From the NCBI GenBank assembly GCA_034422835.1, contig DAOUJJ010000013.1:1-64000 (forward strand): a DNA stretch of 64,000 nt. The letters are read 5' to 3'. This DNA is from VXMO01 sp034422835 (lineage in GTDB: Bacteria > Chloroflexota > Dehalococcoidia > UBA6926). Shown in pieces: positions 33,867 to 42,617 of the stretch (positions are counted from its first letter, which is position 1; every line of letters starts with the position of its first letter). The notes under the pieces are model-generated. The model was not told the origin of the DNA and made no database searches. It was given only the letters and a program-made list of their open reading frames with translations. The translations under genes were made by a program, and so were the position numbers.

Positions 33867-34975
33867 CAACTGATCAGACAACCTACTCCCGCCAACGCCA
33901 ACTCCTTGCGGAGCTGTCCAACGCCTTCGGGCCGACGGGCTACGAGGCCCCCGTCCGCGCCATCATGCGCCGCGAACTTGAGCCATTGACCGACGCGCTC
34001 GAAACCGACGGCATCGGTTCCCTCATCGCGCGCATCGGTGACGAAGCCGATGATGTGCCGCGCGTCATGCTCGCCGCCCACATGGATGAAGTCGGCCTCA
34101 TGGTGCGCCAGATCACTGCGGAGGGTTTCCTCACCATCCAGACCCTCGGCGGCTGGCTGGATCAGGCCTTAATAAACCAGCGGTGGGTCGTCATGACCCG
34201 CAACGGCCCCATCCCCGGCCTCACCGGCATCAAGACTCCCCATGTTATGCAGCCGGACGCCCGAAACCAGGTCTTCAAGAAAGAAAGCATATTCATTGAC
34301 GTGGGCGCCAGGGACAAGGAGGACGCCGAGCAGCGTCTCGCCATCCGCCCCGGCGACCCCGTCGCGCCCGACAGCCGCTTCCAGGAGATGGCCGGCGGCG
34401 AGCTCTACATCGGCAAGGCGTGGGACGACAGGGCAGGGGTAGCCGGACTCATTGAGATTGCACGCGCCCTGCGTGAATCCACAGAGCCACTCCCCGCCAC
34501 CGTCTACCTCGTCGCCACCGTCCAGGAAGAAGTCGGCCTGCGCGGCGCGCACACAAGCAGCTTTCACGTCATGCCGGACATCGGCATCAACCTTGAATCC
34601 GGCGTCGCGGGCGACTACCCCGGCATCACCAAAGACGAGGCACAGGAAGAACTTGGCAAAGGCCCGACGGTCTTCCTCCATGACAGCTCCATGATCCCCA
34701 ACCTCCGTCTCCGCGATTTCTTTGTCGATGCAGCCGCCGAACTCGAGATACCGCTGCAATTCAACGTCCTCAGTGGCTACGGACAGGACGGCGCGGAGAT
34801 GCAGAAAGCCGGGTCCGGCGCCCCCTCCATCAACATCGCCGTCCCCACCCGATACCTTCACAGCCACAACAGCGTCATCCACCGCGACGATTTCTCCAAC
34901 GCCGTCCGCCTGGTCACAGAAGTCGTCCGCCGCCTCACCCCCGAAACCGTCTCAGCCCTAACCACCTTCGACTAG
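33863..34975 (+). CDS. M42-family aminopeptidase
   Basis: The 370-residue metallo-aminopeptidase belongs to the FrvX/glutamyl aminopeptidase family. Metal and catalytic segments are visible in order: AAHMDEVG, KAWDDRAG, TVQEEVGLRG, a D in GVAGDYPG, and YLHSHNSVIHRDD. Members form large tetrahedral complexes that trim peptides. The substrate-binding region (about 90-170) looks normal. It is coupled to the DUF433-like gene upstream by an ATGA overlap. Confidence 0.92.
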   Translation: MTTDQTTYSRQRQLLAELSNAFGPTGYEAPVRAIMRRELEPLTDALETDGIGSLIARIGDEADDVPRVMLAAHMDEVGLMVRQITAEGFLTIQTLGGWLDQALINQRWVVMTRNGPIPGLTGIKTPHVMQPDARNQVFKKESIFIDVGARDKEDAEQRLAIRPGDPVAPDSRFQEMAGGELYIGKAWDDRAGVAGLIEIARALRESTEPLPATVYLVATVQEEVGLRGAHTSSFHVMPDIGINLESGVAGDYPGITKDEAQEELGKGPTVFLHDSSMIPNLRLRDFFVDAAAELEIPLQFNVLSGYGQDGAEMQKAGSGAPSINIAVPTRYLHSHNSVIHRDDFSNAVRLVTEVVRRLTPETVSALTTFD

Positions 34976-35273
34976 CCCCCCCCCGCTCACCCTGAGCCTG
35001 TCGAAGGGCACCCTCCGTCATTCCCGCCCCTCTCCCGTCATTCCCGCGCAGGCGGGAATCTGAATCGTATTGTGCAGCCCAACCCCGTAACGCCATTCCT
35101 GTCATTCTGAGCGCAGCCGAGGAATCTAAAGACTCCGGTTCGCCAGGCAACTCTTGTTATTCGAGGGTTGCGCGTCCGCACGGACTCTCTACACTGGTGC
35201 CCATGAGAGCCTTGCCCAACCTCTTCGACGTGATGGCCATATACGCCCTGTATCAGGGCAGGTGACGGATACG
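34976..35273 (+). repeat. intergenic region with palindromic repeats
   Basis: Contains a cctgagcctgtcgaa copy (34984-35008), a stem-loop copy gtcattcccgcgcaggcggg (35037-35062), and a gtcattctgagcgcagccgagg copy (35101-35130). No gene is seen; the last 140 bases must hold the lipoprotein promoter. Confidence 0.75.
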
Positions 35274-35807
35274 ATGTGGATAAGAAGAGTTGCTTTGCTG
35301 GGCGCAACCCTGCTGGCGTTGTCCTTCTTCTCGCTTCTCGCAGCCTGTGATGACGGAGATATATCCACACCTACTGTGATACCTACCCCGGAACCAACCC
35401 TGCCTTATAACCTTGAGGCCGAAAGGTCGCAGCTTGCCCACTCCAAGCACGCTTGGGAGCGCGACGGCCCGTACGACTATACCTTTGAGGCTGAGGCTTC
35501 GTGCAATTGTCCAGCACCAAGAACGCCCTTCAGGATAACGGTCAGAGTGGGAGCCATTGAGTCAATGACGAATCTCAACACCGGCGAAGTGGTAACCGAT
35601 GTACCCTGGCCCTTTCAGACTATCCACGAATTGTTTGATGAAATTGGATACTATTTGCATCGTGATCCGCCAGCCGCGTATATTTCCGTAGCATACCATC
35701 CTCGGTTGCGTTATCCCGTGTACATTGGTGTAGACCGCTCAGCGGACATGATTGATGATGAATATCGTTTGGTAATTACCTCGTTCAAGCCATTAGACCG
35801 TTCTTAG
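35274..35807 (+). CDS. DUF6174-like lipoprotein
   Basis: The 177-residue product has a signal peptide ending in SLLAAC (lipobox) and a Pro/Thr linker. The domain has HAWERDGPYDYTFEAEASCNCPAPRTPFRITVRVG, a YDY...C-x-C pattern, and IHELFDEIGYYLHR. It ends with the YPVYIGVDRSADMIDDEYRLVI block typical of DUF6174. Function unknown; it would be anchored outside the membrane. It stands alone. Confidence 0.7.
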   Translation: MWIRRVALLGATLLALSFFSLLAACDDGDISTPTVIPTPEPTLPYNLEAERSQLAHSKHAWERDGPYDYTFEAEASCNCPAPRTPFRITVRVGAIESMTNLNTGEVVTDVPWPFQTIHELFDEIGYYLHRDPPAAYISVAYHPRLRYPVYIGVDRSADMIDDEYRLVITSFKPLDRS

Positions 35808-35947
35808 GCCACAACGGCGCCGATACCGTGATTGATCTGCTTCCCGTGGCCCCAACGGTGGTAGGGACACCCCGCAGGCAAGGCAGGCAAGCGCGTCGCG
35901 GGCGCAGCCTTTATGATGAAACCAAACTTGGCTACTGGAGTTTGACA

Positions 35948-37417
35948 GTGCCTCTTATTCCCAAAGTGATGAGCACCCAGCACCCGGACAACGCTGCGGC
36001 GCCCGCCTATGCCGTTGACGGAGTCATCAAGGGCGACGGCGAAATCATCGAAGCCGTCGACGCCTTCGGACTCGGCTGCGATGAGCAGATGTGGGACTCG
36101 GAAGGCAAGGACACTGATACCCACGTCGTCCAGAAACTGCTGAGCAACTACTCCGACTTCTTCCGCGAGGAGCGCCGGTTGGGACGCGACACCGTCATCA
36201 CCCTGCGCGTCCCCAACCCCGCCATCGAGGTTGAGATGCGGAAACTGATGGTGGAGGCGCTGCAGAGCATCCCCACCGCCTTCGACGTGGCCCGTGAGTT
36301 CTATGGCGGTGACCCGGAGCCGCCCATACAGGAGATCATTCTTCCCTTCACCTCGTCCGCCAACGAACTCTCTCGCATTGTGGCGTACTACGAGAACTTC
36401 ATCGTCGGACAGGAATCACGCGCTCTCCTGGATGACGTATCCGTTCGTGATTGGATAGGCGAATTCCTCCCGAAGCGCATTCGCGTTATCCCGCTCGTGG
36501 AGGAGCGCGATCAGATGCTCCACGTCGATGACATCGTCCGGGAGTACCTGCAGGAGCGGGAGGAACCCTACCAGCGTGTCTTCCTGGCCCGCAGCGACCC
36601 TGCCCTGAACTACGGTATGGTCGGCGCGGAAATCCTGCTCAAGGCCGCTCTCTACCGCGTTGACCGGCTCGCGCAGGAGACCGGCATTCCGATGTACCCA
36701 ATCATTGGCGCCGGCTCCGTGCCGTTCCGTGGACACTTGAAACCCACCAACACGGCGCGGGCCTTCCGTGAATACCCCAGCGTCCACACGCTCACCGTGC
36801 AGTCTGCATTCAAATTTGACTACCCCCGGGATGACGTGACGTCGGGCATCGCCGAAATCCAGGCCCACGAGCAAACGCCCGCGCACCCTATTGATGAAGA
36901 ACGCGCCATCGCCATCCTCGATAAGGCCGCTGCGGAATACCAAAGGCAGGTGAGGAACCTTGCCCCCACAATCGCCGCAGTCTCCGCCCTCTCACCGCGG
37001 AGGCGAGAGCGCAAACTGCACGTGGGACTATTCGGCTACGGCCGCTCGCTCTCCGGCTCAGACGACGTGACGCTGCCCCGCGCTATCGCCTTTACCACCG
37101 CCCTCTATTCGATAGGCGTTCCGCCGGAATTGCTCGGACTCGCCGCCCTTGACCAGGACGATTTCGCCTACCTGCGAGAGATATACCCGAGCTTTACGGA
37201 AGACCTCGCCACGGCGCTCCGCTACGCGAACGAGACACGCGTCAACCAACTGCTCGGCGACAACTATCGACGACTGCTGGTGCGCTTCACGGAAGAGATC
37301 GACCGCATTCACGAGGGACTCACCACGGCGGTCTGGGCGAGCCTTGAGCAAGGCGCCACAGGGCGCGTGTCGCAATACATCGCGGAAGCGGGAGAACTCC
37401 GGCACTTCCTGGGCTGA
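35948..37417 (+). CDS. ppcA: archaeal-type phosphoenolpyruvate carboxylase
   Basis: The 489-residue enzyme carboxylates PEP to oxaloacetate, replenishing the TCA cycle. The N-terminus IPKVMSTQHPDN, the segment GVIKGDGEIIEAVDAF and the GAGSVPFRGHLKP block identify the short archaeal-type family (about 480-540 residues), not the 900-residue bacterial type. Start choice: GTG at 35948 has GGAG seven bases upstream and gives a protein beginning just before the conserved IPKVMSTQHPDN. The longer frame upstream has no matching sequence. Archaeal-type PEPC is rare in bacteria. Monocistronic by position. Confidence 0.92.
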   Translation: MPLIPKVMSTQHPDNAAAPAYAVDGVIKGDGEIIEAVDAFGLGCDEQMWDSEGKDTDTHVVQKLLSNYSDFFREERRLGRDTVITLRVPNPAIEVEMRKLMVEALQSIPTAFDVAREFYGGDPEPPIQEIILPFTSSANELSRIVAYYENFIVGQESRALLDDVSVRDWIGEFLPKRIRVIPLVEERDQMLHVDDIVREYLQEREEPYQRVFLARSDPALNYGMVGAEILLKAALYRVDRLAQETGIPMYPIIGAGSVPFRGHLKPTNTARAFREYPSVHTLTVQSAFKFDYPRDDVTSGIAEIQAHEQTPAHPIDEERAIAILDKAAAEYQRQVRNLAPTIAAVSALSPRRRERKLHVGLFGYGRSLSGSDDVTLPRAIAFTTALYSIGVPPELLGLAALDQDDFAYLREIYPSFTEDLATALRYANETRVNQLLGDNYRRLLVRFTEEIDRIHEGLTTAVWASLEQGATGRVSQYIAEAGELRHFLG

Positions 37418-37441
37418 ACCCGAACCGCAACCCAACCCGTA

Positions 37442-37470
37442 TTGACAGGAAGGGGAATCGGGCGCATAGT
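37442..37470 (+). promoter_or_regulatory. promoter of pyrG
   Basis: A consensus TTGACA (37442-37447) and CATAGT (37465-37470) are separated by 17 bases. Transcription from here leaves a leader of about 190 bases before pyrG, in which I see no clear attenuator. Confidence 0.5.
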
Positions 37471-37666
37471 TGAATCCGTTATCGGGGTCGGTATCGGCAT
37501 GTGACCGCCCCGGTTGGTTGGAGACAATTCCCTATGACAAGAGACGTGGCAGCGCGTTTTGCATTGCATATGGATGCGCGCGAGCGCGTCGAGTGATCGT
37601 TGGGGAATGAAGCAGGCGTGAATCGCCCCCCGAGATTTTCCGGCGGGGCAGGCCATTTGAGGTTGC

Positions 37667-39385
37667 ATGGCAAAGTACGTCTTTGTGACCGGCGGCGTCG
37701 TTAGTTCCATCGGGAAGGGCATCACCGCCGCCGCCATCGGTCGGCTCTTCACAAGCCGCGGCATCAGGGTCGCAGTTCAGAAGCTCGATCCGTATCTGAA
37801 CGTCGACCCCGGCACCATGTCCCCCTATCAGCACGGCGAGGTCTTCGTCACGCGTGACGGCGCAGAGACTGATCTTGACCTCGGCCACTATGAGAGATTC
37901 GTCGATACGGAAATGACACGCTCATCCAGCGTCACCGCCGGCCAGGTCTACTCCTCCGTCCTCTCCCGGGAGCGGCGCGGCGACTTTCTCGGCGGCACCA
38001 TCCAGGTCGTTCCGCACGTCACCAACTCCATCAAGAACCGCATGCGACAGATCGCGGACGAGACCAAGGCGGAGGTCATCATCATCGAAGTCGGCGGCAC
38101 CGTTGGCGACATTGAGGGCCAGCCGTTCCTTGAGGCCATCCGCCAGGTTCGCAACGAGGTGGGACGCGCCGATGCCATCTTCGTCCACGTCACCTATCTC
38201 CCTTATCTCCACGCCACCGGAGAACTCAAGACCAAGCCCACGCAGCACTCCGTTCGTGAGCTTGGCCGCAGCGCCGGCATCGCACCTGACGTCATCATCG
38301 CCCGCAGCGAGGTTGAGGCCGATCAGGACACAATCGAGAAGATCGCCCTGTTCTGCGACGTTGAGCCGCAGGCGGTGATTCCCCTCTCCACCGTGGACAC
38401 CATCTATCGCGTCCCCCTCCTCCTTGAAGAGCGCGGCCTCGGCGGCTACCTCCTTAATAGGATGCAGCTCGCGGAGTATGCCGAGAAAGAGCCGCAGCTC
38501 GATGACTGGCGTGGTCTCGTGCATCGCTTTGAAGAGCCCAAGCCCCCCCTCACCGTCGCCATCGTCGGCAAGTACGTCGAACTGCGTGACGCCTACCTTT
38601 CTGTTAAAGAGGCCCTCACACACTCCGGCCTTGAGATCGGCGTCGACATAGACATCGACTGGATCTCCGCCGAGGGGCTGGAGGAGGACGGCTGGGAGGC
38701 GCAGCTGGAACGCGCGCACGGCATCGTCGTCCCCGGCGGCTTTGGCGAGCGCGGCATCGAGGGCATGATTCGCGCCGCCTCCTACGCCCGTGAACAGCGC
38801 GTCCCGTATCTTGGCCTCTGTCTCGGCATGCAGATCATGGTCATTGAATTCGCGCGAAACGTCGCCGGCCTCGCTGGCGCAAACTCCACCGAGTTTGACG
38901 TCGCAACCCGCCACCCCGTCATCCACATCATGGAAGACCAGGAGCGCGTACGCGCCAAGGGCGGCACCATGCGTCTCGGCTCATATCTCTGCCACCTCAC
39001 CCCCGGCACCAACGCCGCACGCGCATACGGCAACCCCGAGACCATCGTTGAGCGCCACCGCCACCGCTTTGAATTCAACAACGCCTACCGCTCCTCCTTT
39101 AATGAGGCCGGCCTCATCGTCAGTGGCGCATATCGTGAGCTCGATCTCGTTGAGATCTCTGAGATCCGCGACCATCCCTTCATGCTTGGCACGCAATTCC
39201 ACCCCGAGTTCAGGTCGCGCCCCACCAACGCCCACCCCCTCTTCCGTGAGTTCGTCTCCGTCGCCGCCAGCATCCTCCGTGAGGGCGAACAACCGCCGCT
39301 CATCGTCGCCCAGGACGGACTCGCGCATCCCGCCCAACGATTTGACCCCACCCCCAACACCGCAGCCTCCCGTACATCCGCCTGA
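37667..39385 (+). CDS. pyrG: CTP synthase
   Basis: The 572-residue enzyme makes CTP from UTP, ATP and glutamine. The amidoligase domain has FVTGGVVSSIGKGI at the N-terminus and QKLDPYLNVDPGTMSPYQHGEV. The glutamine amidotransferase domain has GGFGERGIEGM and the nucleophile in GLCLGMQ (near residue 386), with FHPEF later. Normal length, with a short Pro/Ala tail. Followed by rho after 94 bases; they may share a transcript. Confidence 0.97.
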   Translation: MAKYVFVTGGVVSSIGKGITAAAIGRLFTSRGIRVAVQKLDPYLNVDPGTMSPYQHGEVFVTRDGAETDLDLGHYERFVDTEMTRSSSVTAGQVYSSVLSRERRGDFLGGTIQVVPHVTNSIKNRMRQIADETKAEVIIIEVGGTVGDIEGQPFLEAIRQVRNEVGRADAIFVHVTYLPYLHATGELKTKPTQHSVRELGRSAGIAPDVIIARSEVEADQDTIEKIALFCDVEPQAVIPLSTVDTIYRVPLLLEERGLGGYLLNRMQLAEYAEKEPQLDDWRGLVHRFEEPKPPLTVAIVGKYVELRDAYLSVKEALTHSGLEIGVDIDIDWISAEGLEEDGWEAQLERAHGIVVPGGFGERGIEGMIRAASYAREQRVPYLGLCLGMQIMVIEFARNVAGLAGANSTEFDVATRHPVIHIMEDQERVRAKGGTMRLGSYLCHLTPGTNAARAYGNPETIVERHRHRFEFNNAYRSSFNEAGLIVSGAYRELDLVEISEIRDHPFMLGTQFHPEFRSRPTNAHPLFREFVSVAASILREGEQPPLIVAQDGLAHPAQRFDPTPNTAASRTSA

Positions 39386-39479
39386 CAAACAAACAGTCCT
39401 TTCCTTAAATAGAGAAAAAGCAAACACACACAGACAAACGCACGGGCATCCTCTCATCGCCCGCAGCAAAGGAGACATC

Positions 39480-41267
39480 GTGGACACCACAGACACCCCC
39501 AACACCGACGAGCCGCAGCGCCCCGTCACCCGGCGCGGCATCGCCCGCCCCCCTCGCACCCGACGCACAACGGCATCCGCTGCAACCGAAACCCCTCCTG
39601 AGGAAACTACTGCCGAGGAGGCCGTGGCCGACAACGGCGCAGCCCTCGTCGAAACCCCCACCGAAAACGGCGCATCCGCCCCCACTGAGGAATCCCCTTA
39701 TTCCGGCGAAAGCCGGAATCCATCGGGTACCCCCTCCATCACCGCCGGCCTACCACCCGCCACCAACACCACCACTGAAATCATCGATGACATCGAAGAC
39801 GAAGCGCCGGTCGGCCCACCCCGCCGCGCCCCTCGCCAACGCCCCGCCAACGGTGCAGGGCGGCAGCGGCGCGAACGCCCGGACCGCGGCGACCGCCCAC
39901 AGCGCCCCCGCCCGCCCGCCAACGCTGCCGCTGACGGCGCCGATTCTGACTCCCAACCGCGTGAACCCCGCGTCGTTGATCTGCCGGAGCCCCTTCACCA
40001 CGTCACCATCCCACAGCTTGAGGCCCTTGATCGTGACGAGGCCGCCCGCCTTGCGGAGTTCCTCAACATGCCCCCCGGCGCAGCCCTCCGCCGTGACGAG
40101 ATGGTCCATCGCGCCATCCAGCAGCTCGGTGAGCGCGGCGGCACAATCTCCGCCAGCGGCATCCTTGAGATCACCAACGACGGCTACGGTTTCATCCGCC
40201 ACCGCACACTCCGCCACAACATCAACGATGTGTACGTCGCCCAGTCGCAGATCCGCCGCTTCAGCCTCCGCACCGGCGATTGGGTCACCGGCCTCGTCCG
40301 CTCTCCCAAGAGCGGCGAGAAATACTACGGCCTCCTCCGCGTTGACACCGTCACCGGCCAGGAACCCGAGATCTCCCGCCGCCGCCCCGTCTTTGACCAG
40401 CTCACCGCCCTCTTCCCCGATCGACTCTACGATCTTGAGACGAATCAGAAGGCCGTCGCCGCCCGCCTCCTCAATCTCATCGCCCCCATCGGCTTTGGGC
40501 AGCGCGCGTTGATCGTCTCCCCCCCCAAGGCCGGCAAGACCATCCTCCTCCACCAGATCGCGGACGCCATCGCCTCCCAATACCCCTCAACACACATCAT
40601 GGCCGCTCTCATCGGCGAGCGGCCCGAGGAGGTCACCGATTGGGAGCGCACCGTTAAAGGAGCGGAGGTCATGGCATCCACCTTTGACGAGCCCGTTGAA
40701 GAGCACACCCGCGTCGCGGAGCTCGTTCTCGCGCGCGCCAAGCGGCTCGTCGAGGCCGGGCAGGATGTCGTCATCCTTCTCGATTCCATCACCCGCCTCG
40801 CCCGCGCCTACAACATCGCCGCCCCATCCAGCGGACGCACCCTCTCCGGCGGCATGGACCCCGTCGCGCTGTATCCCCCCAAGCACTTCTTCGGCGCAGC
40901 CCGCAACACCGAGGAATCCGGCACCCTCACCATCGTCGCCACTTGCCTGGTTGACACCGGATCGCGGCTTGATGATGTCATCTACGAAGAGTTCAAGGGC
41001 ACCGGCAACATGGAAGTCCACCTGGACCGCAAACTCGCCGAGCGCCGCATCTACCCCGCCATAGACGTCCTCAAGTCCGGCACCCGCCGTGACGAGCGGC
41101 TCTACGACAACAAGACCTACCGCGGCATCGTCACGCTCAGGCGCATGATGGCCATGCTCTCCAACTCCAACCTGGACGCATCCGACGCCACAGAGCGCAT
41201 CCTCGATCGCATCAGCAAAACCAAGACCAACGCCGAATTCATAGCCACCCTCTCCCGCGAAATCTAA
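39480..41267 (+). CDS. rho: transcription termination factor Rho, with long N-terminal insert
   Basis: The 595-residue Rho is a hexameric RNA helicase that ends transcription. The disordered N-terminal region (1-170) is rich in Pro, Thr, Glu and Arg (RGRQRRERPDRGDRPQR-type). The CSD-like RNA-binding domain has GILEITNDGYGFIRH. The RecA-type ATPase has Walker A SPPKAGKT (near 347) and DSITRLARAYN, with the C-terminal Q/R loops conserved. The GTG start has AGGAG five bases upstream. Residues 74-81 (YSGESRNP) are the translation of a genome palindrome inserted in frame. Long N-terminal extensions are also seen in other high-GC bacteria. Confidence 0.96.
   Translation: MDTTDTPNTDEPQRPVTRRGIARPPRTRRTTASAATETPPEETTAEEAVADNGAALVETPTENGASAPTEESPYSGESRNPSGTPSITAGLPPATNTTTEIIDDIEDEAPVGPPRRAPRQRPANGAGRQRRERPDRGDRPQRPRPPANAAADGADSDSQPREPRVVDLPEPLHHVTIPQLEALDRDEAARLAEFLNMPPGAALRRDEMVHRAIQQLGERGGTISASGILEITNDGYGFIRHRTLRHNINDVYVAQSQIRRFSLRTGDWVTGLVRSPKSGEKYYGLLRVDTVTGQEPEISRRRPVFDQLTALFPDRLYDLETNQKAVAARLLNLIAPIGFGQRALIVSPPKAGKTILLHQIADAIASQYPSTHIMAALIGERPEEVTDWERTVKGAEVMASTFDEPVEEHTRVAELVLARAKRLVEAGQDVVILLDSITRLARAYNIAAPSSGRTLSGGMDPVALYPPKHFFGAARNTEESGTLTIVATCLVDTGSRLDDVIYEEFKGTGNMEVHLDRKLAERRIYPAIDVLKSGTRRDERLYDNKTYRGIVTLRRMMAMLSNSNLDASDATERILDRISKTKTNAEFIATLSREI
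39699..39724 (+). repeat. palindromic repeat inside the rho coding sequence
   Basis: ATTCCGGC and GCCGGAAT (39700-39707 and 39712-39719) pair around a GAAA loop. The sequence matches the gtcattccggcgaa stem-loop family found between genes. Here it is read in the rho frame as YSGESRNP in the disordered N-terminal part. Confidence 0.8.
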
Positions 41268-41276
41268 CCCCCACAC

Positions 41277-41480
41277 GTGGCCAGGAAATACAGAGACGCC
41301 ATTCGCCTCATCCAGCAGGACGGCTGGTATTATTCGTACAGCACCGGCGGGCATGACCACTACCGCCATGCCGTCAAACGCGGCAAGGTGACCGTTGACG
41401 GACGTCCCGGCGAAGACATCCGCCGAAAGCGTTGGGCATATATCATGAGGCAGGCAGGACTCAGGGAGCGATACTCATGA
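41277..41480 (+). CDS. hicA: HicA-like toxin
   Basis: The 67-residue protein reads YRDAIRLIQQDGWYYSYSTGGHDHYRHAVKRGKVTV and ends in WAYIMRQAGLRERYS. It has the HicA fold with the catalytic histidine expected in GGHDHYRH. The GTG start lies ten bases after the rho stop and has no clear ribosome site, so it may depend on readthrough from rho. The stop overlaps the next start by four bases. Confidence 0.78.
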   Translation: MARKYRDAIRLIQQDGWYYSYSTGGHDHYRHAVKRGKVTVDGRPGEDIRRKRWAYIMRQAGLRERYS

Positions 41481-41824
41481 AACTCACATACGCCATCATC
41501 ATGGTCGAGGGATCCAACAACTGGGACGGCTACACCCCGGACATTCTCAACATGTTCACCGCCGGTGACGACATCGAAGATATGCGCAATCGGCTTCGCA
41601 ACGGCATCAAGGCCTACGTCGAAGACTGCGCTGAGCGCGATGAACCCATCCCATGGCCCACGATAACCACCGTCGAAGAGGCCCTCGAATATGAGGCCAA
41701 AACCGACGCCGAATACGCCGCCGAATACCCCGATGACCCCACCGACGAAGAAGAGGGCTGGTCTCCCCCCATCGCAGAAATGATCGAAATCGAAGTCAAC
41801 CTCCCCCAAACCGCCACCCCGTAA
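41477..41824 (+). CDS. hicB: HicB-like antitoxin
   Basis: The 115-residue protein reads MKLTYAIIMVEGSNNWDGYTPDILNMFTAGDDIEDMRNRLRNGIKAYVEDCAERDEPIPWP, a HicB partial RNase-H-like fold. An acidic tail (about 65-115) is rich in Glu and Asp. ATG overlaps the hicA stop. The order toxin-antitoxin is the usual one for HicAB. It differs clearly from the HicB at 9802-10005. Confidence 0.8.
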   Translation: MKLTYAIIMVEGSNNWDGYTPDILNMFTAGDDIEDMRNRLRNGIKAYVEDCAERDEPIPWPTITTVEEALEYEAKTDAEYAAEYPDDPTDEEEGWSPPIAEMIEIEVNLPQTATP

Positions 41825-41878
41825 CCCCCCCCCTGGTAAACTGGACACCACCGCGAAACGTCCCCAACAGGAGGACCC

Positions 41879-42094
41879 ATGGCAAGCCAGGCAATCACCG
41901 AATCCCACCTCGATGTACGACTCGATGGCCTCCGCCAAGAGATGAACGCCATGAAGTACGAAGTCAAGACGGACATCGCCCACGCCGAGACCCGCATAAC
42001 CAAATGGATCATCGGCACCATGCTTTTTGCCGGACTTGGCTCCGCCGCCATCGCCGCATCAATCACCTTCGGCGCCATCCAACTCCTTGATTAA
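41879..42094 (+). CDS. small coiled-coil and membrane-anchor protein
   Basis: The 71-residue product has an amphipathic helix (about 8-42, LDVRLDGLRQEMNAMKYEVKTDI) and one membrane helix (about 44-66). AGGAGG lies four bases before the ATG, so it is surely translated. The architecture resembles the small protein at 46868-47095, on the other side of the surface-protein gene. Function unknown; such proteins resemble hemolysin XhlA-like or CCDC90-like miniproteins. Confidence 0.7.
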   Translation: MASQAITESHLDVRLDGLRQEMNAMKYEVKTDIAHAETRITKWIIGTMLFAGLGSAAIAASITFGAIQLLD

Positions 42095-42216
42095 CCCCCC
42101 ATATCCACCCCCCTCTCCTTTAACCCCTACATATGCCCCCCGCGCCCCCGCCGCCTCATCAAACCCAGTCCTAAACCCGATTCGATATTCCCTACCTGAT
42201 CCAAGCCAAACGACTA

Positions 42217-42246
42217 TTGACAACACTTGCAAATCTCCCCTAAACT
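42217..42246 (+). promoter_or_regulatory. promoter of the surface-protein gene
   Basis: A consensus TTGACA (42217-42222) and TAAACT (42241-42246) are separated by 18 bases. The predicted transcript start near 42253 leaves a leader of about 365 bases before the surface protein. Confidence 0.55.
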
Positions 42247-42252
42247 CACGGT

Positions 42253-42617
42253 CAGTGACTACGCCTAGATGCAGGCGTGGGGCTTTCCGCGTATTGCATG
42301 CACACTCGCGGCAAGCCCCGCTGTAACAAAGCGCAGTCGGGATAAAGCGAGCGGATAACGGAGAGCGCGCGGCTCTCCACAGTTATGGAGACCAACCGGA
42401 CAAGCAAGCGCGGGAAAGTCAGCACACCCTGCCGATCCAACAACCCTCACTCCGGCAGGCGCCCCTGACTCCCACACACGGGGAGGAGCAGATGCACTCA
42501 CAAGAACCCTGGCAGTCGCGAAGCCCCACGGGCAGCGTGAATAAATCTTTGATTTCATCTACACTTGGAAAGACGGGACGCAAAGGTCCACATCACAGTT
42601 ACGGAAGGGGGCTTCCT
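42253..42617 (+). promoter_or_regulatory. long structured leader of the surface-protein gene
   Basis: Several hairpins are visible: ACGCCT/AGGCGT (42261-42278); a 12-pair stem GGGGCTT plus CCGCG with its partners (42279-42319); GGAGAGC/GCTCTCC (42360-42378); CCTGCCG/CGGCAGG (42428-42459); and a final hairpin GGAAG/CTTCC with CACA/TGTG (42594-42620). The last one holds the ribosome site AAGGGG in its loop and the GTG start in its stem. GGGACGCAAAG at about 42575-42585 matches the core of c-di-GMP-I riboswitches, but the rest of that motif is not found. A second ribosome site GGAGG precedes an in-frame ATG at 42492, so an N-terminally extended form is possible. Confidence 0.55.

Noticed and set aside
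37922..38926. Long open frame opposite pyrG on the minus strand
   Set aside because: Shadow of the strongly conserved CTP synthase gene, with repetitive Gly/Asp/Val composition and no ribosome site.
42492..42617. Extended N-terminus of the surface protein from the ATG at 42492
   Set aside because: It has a good ribosome site, but it would place 42 polar residues before a perfect signal peptide. The GTG at 42618 is preferred, with the longer form kept as a possibility.
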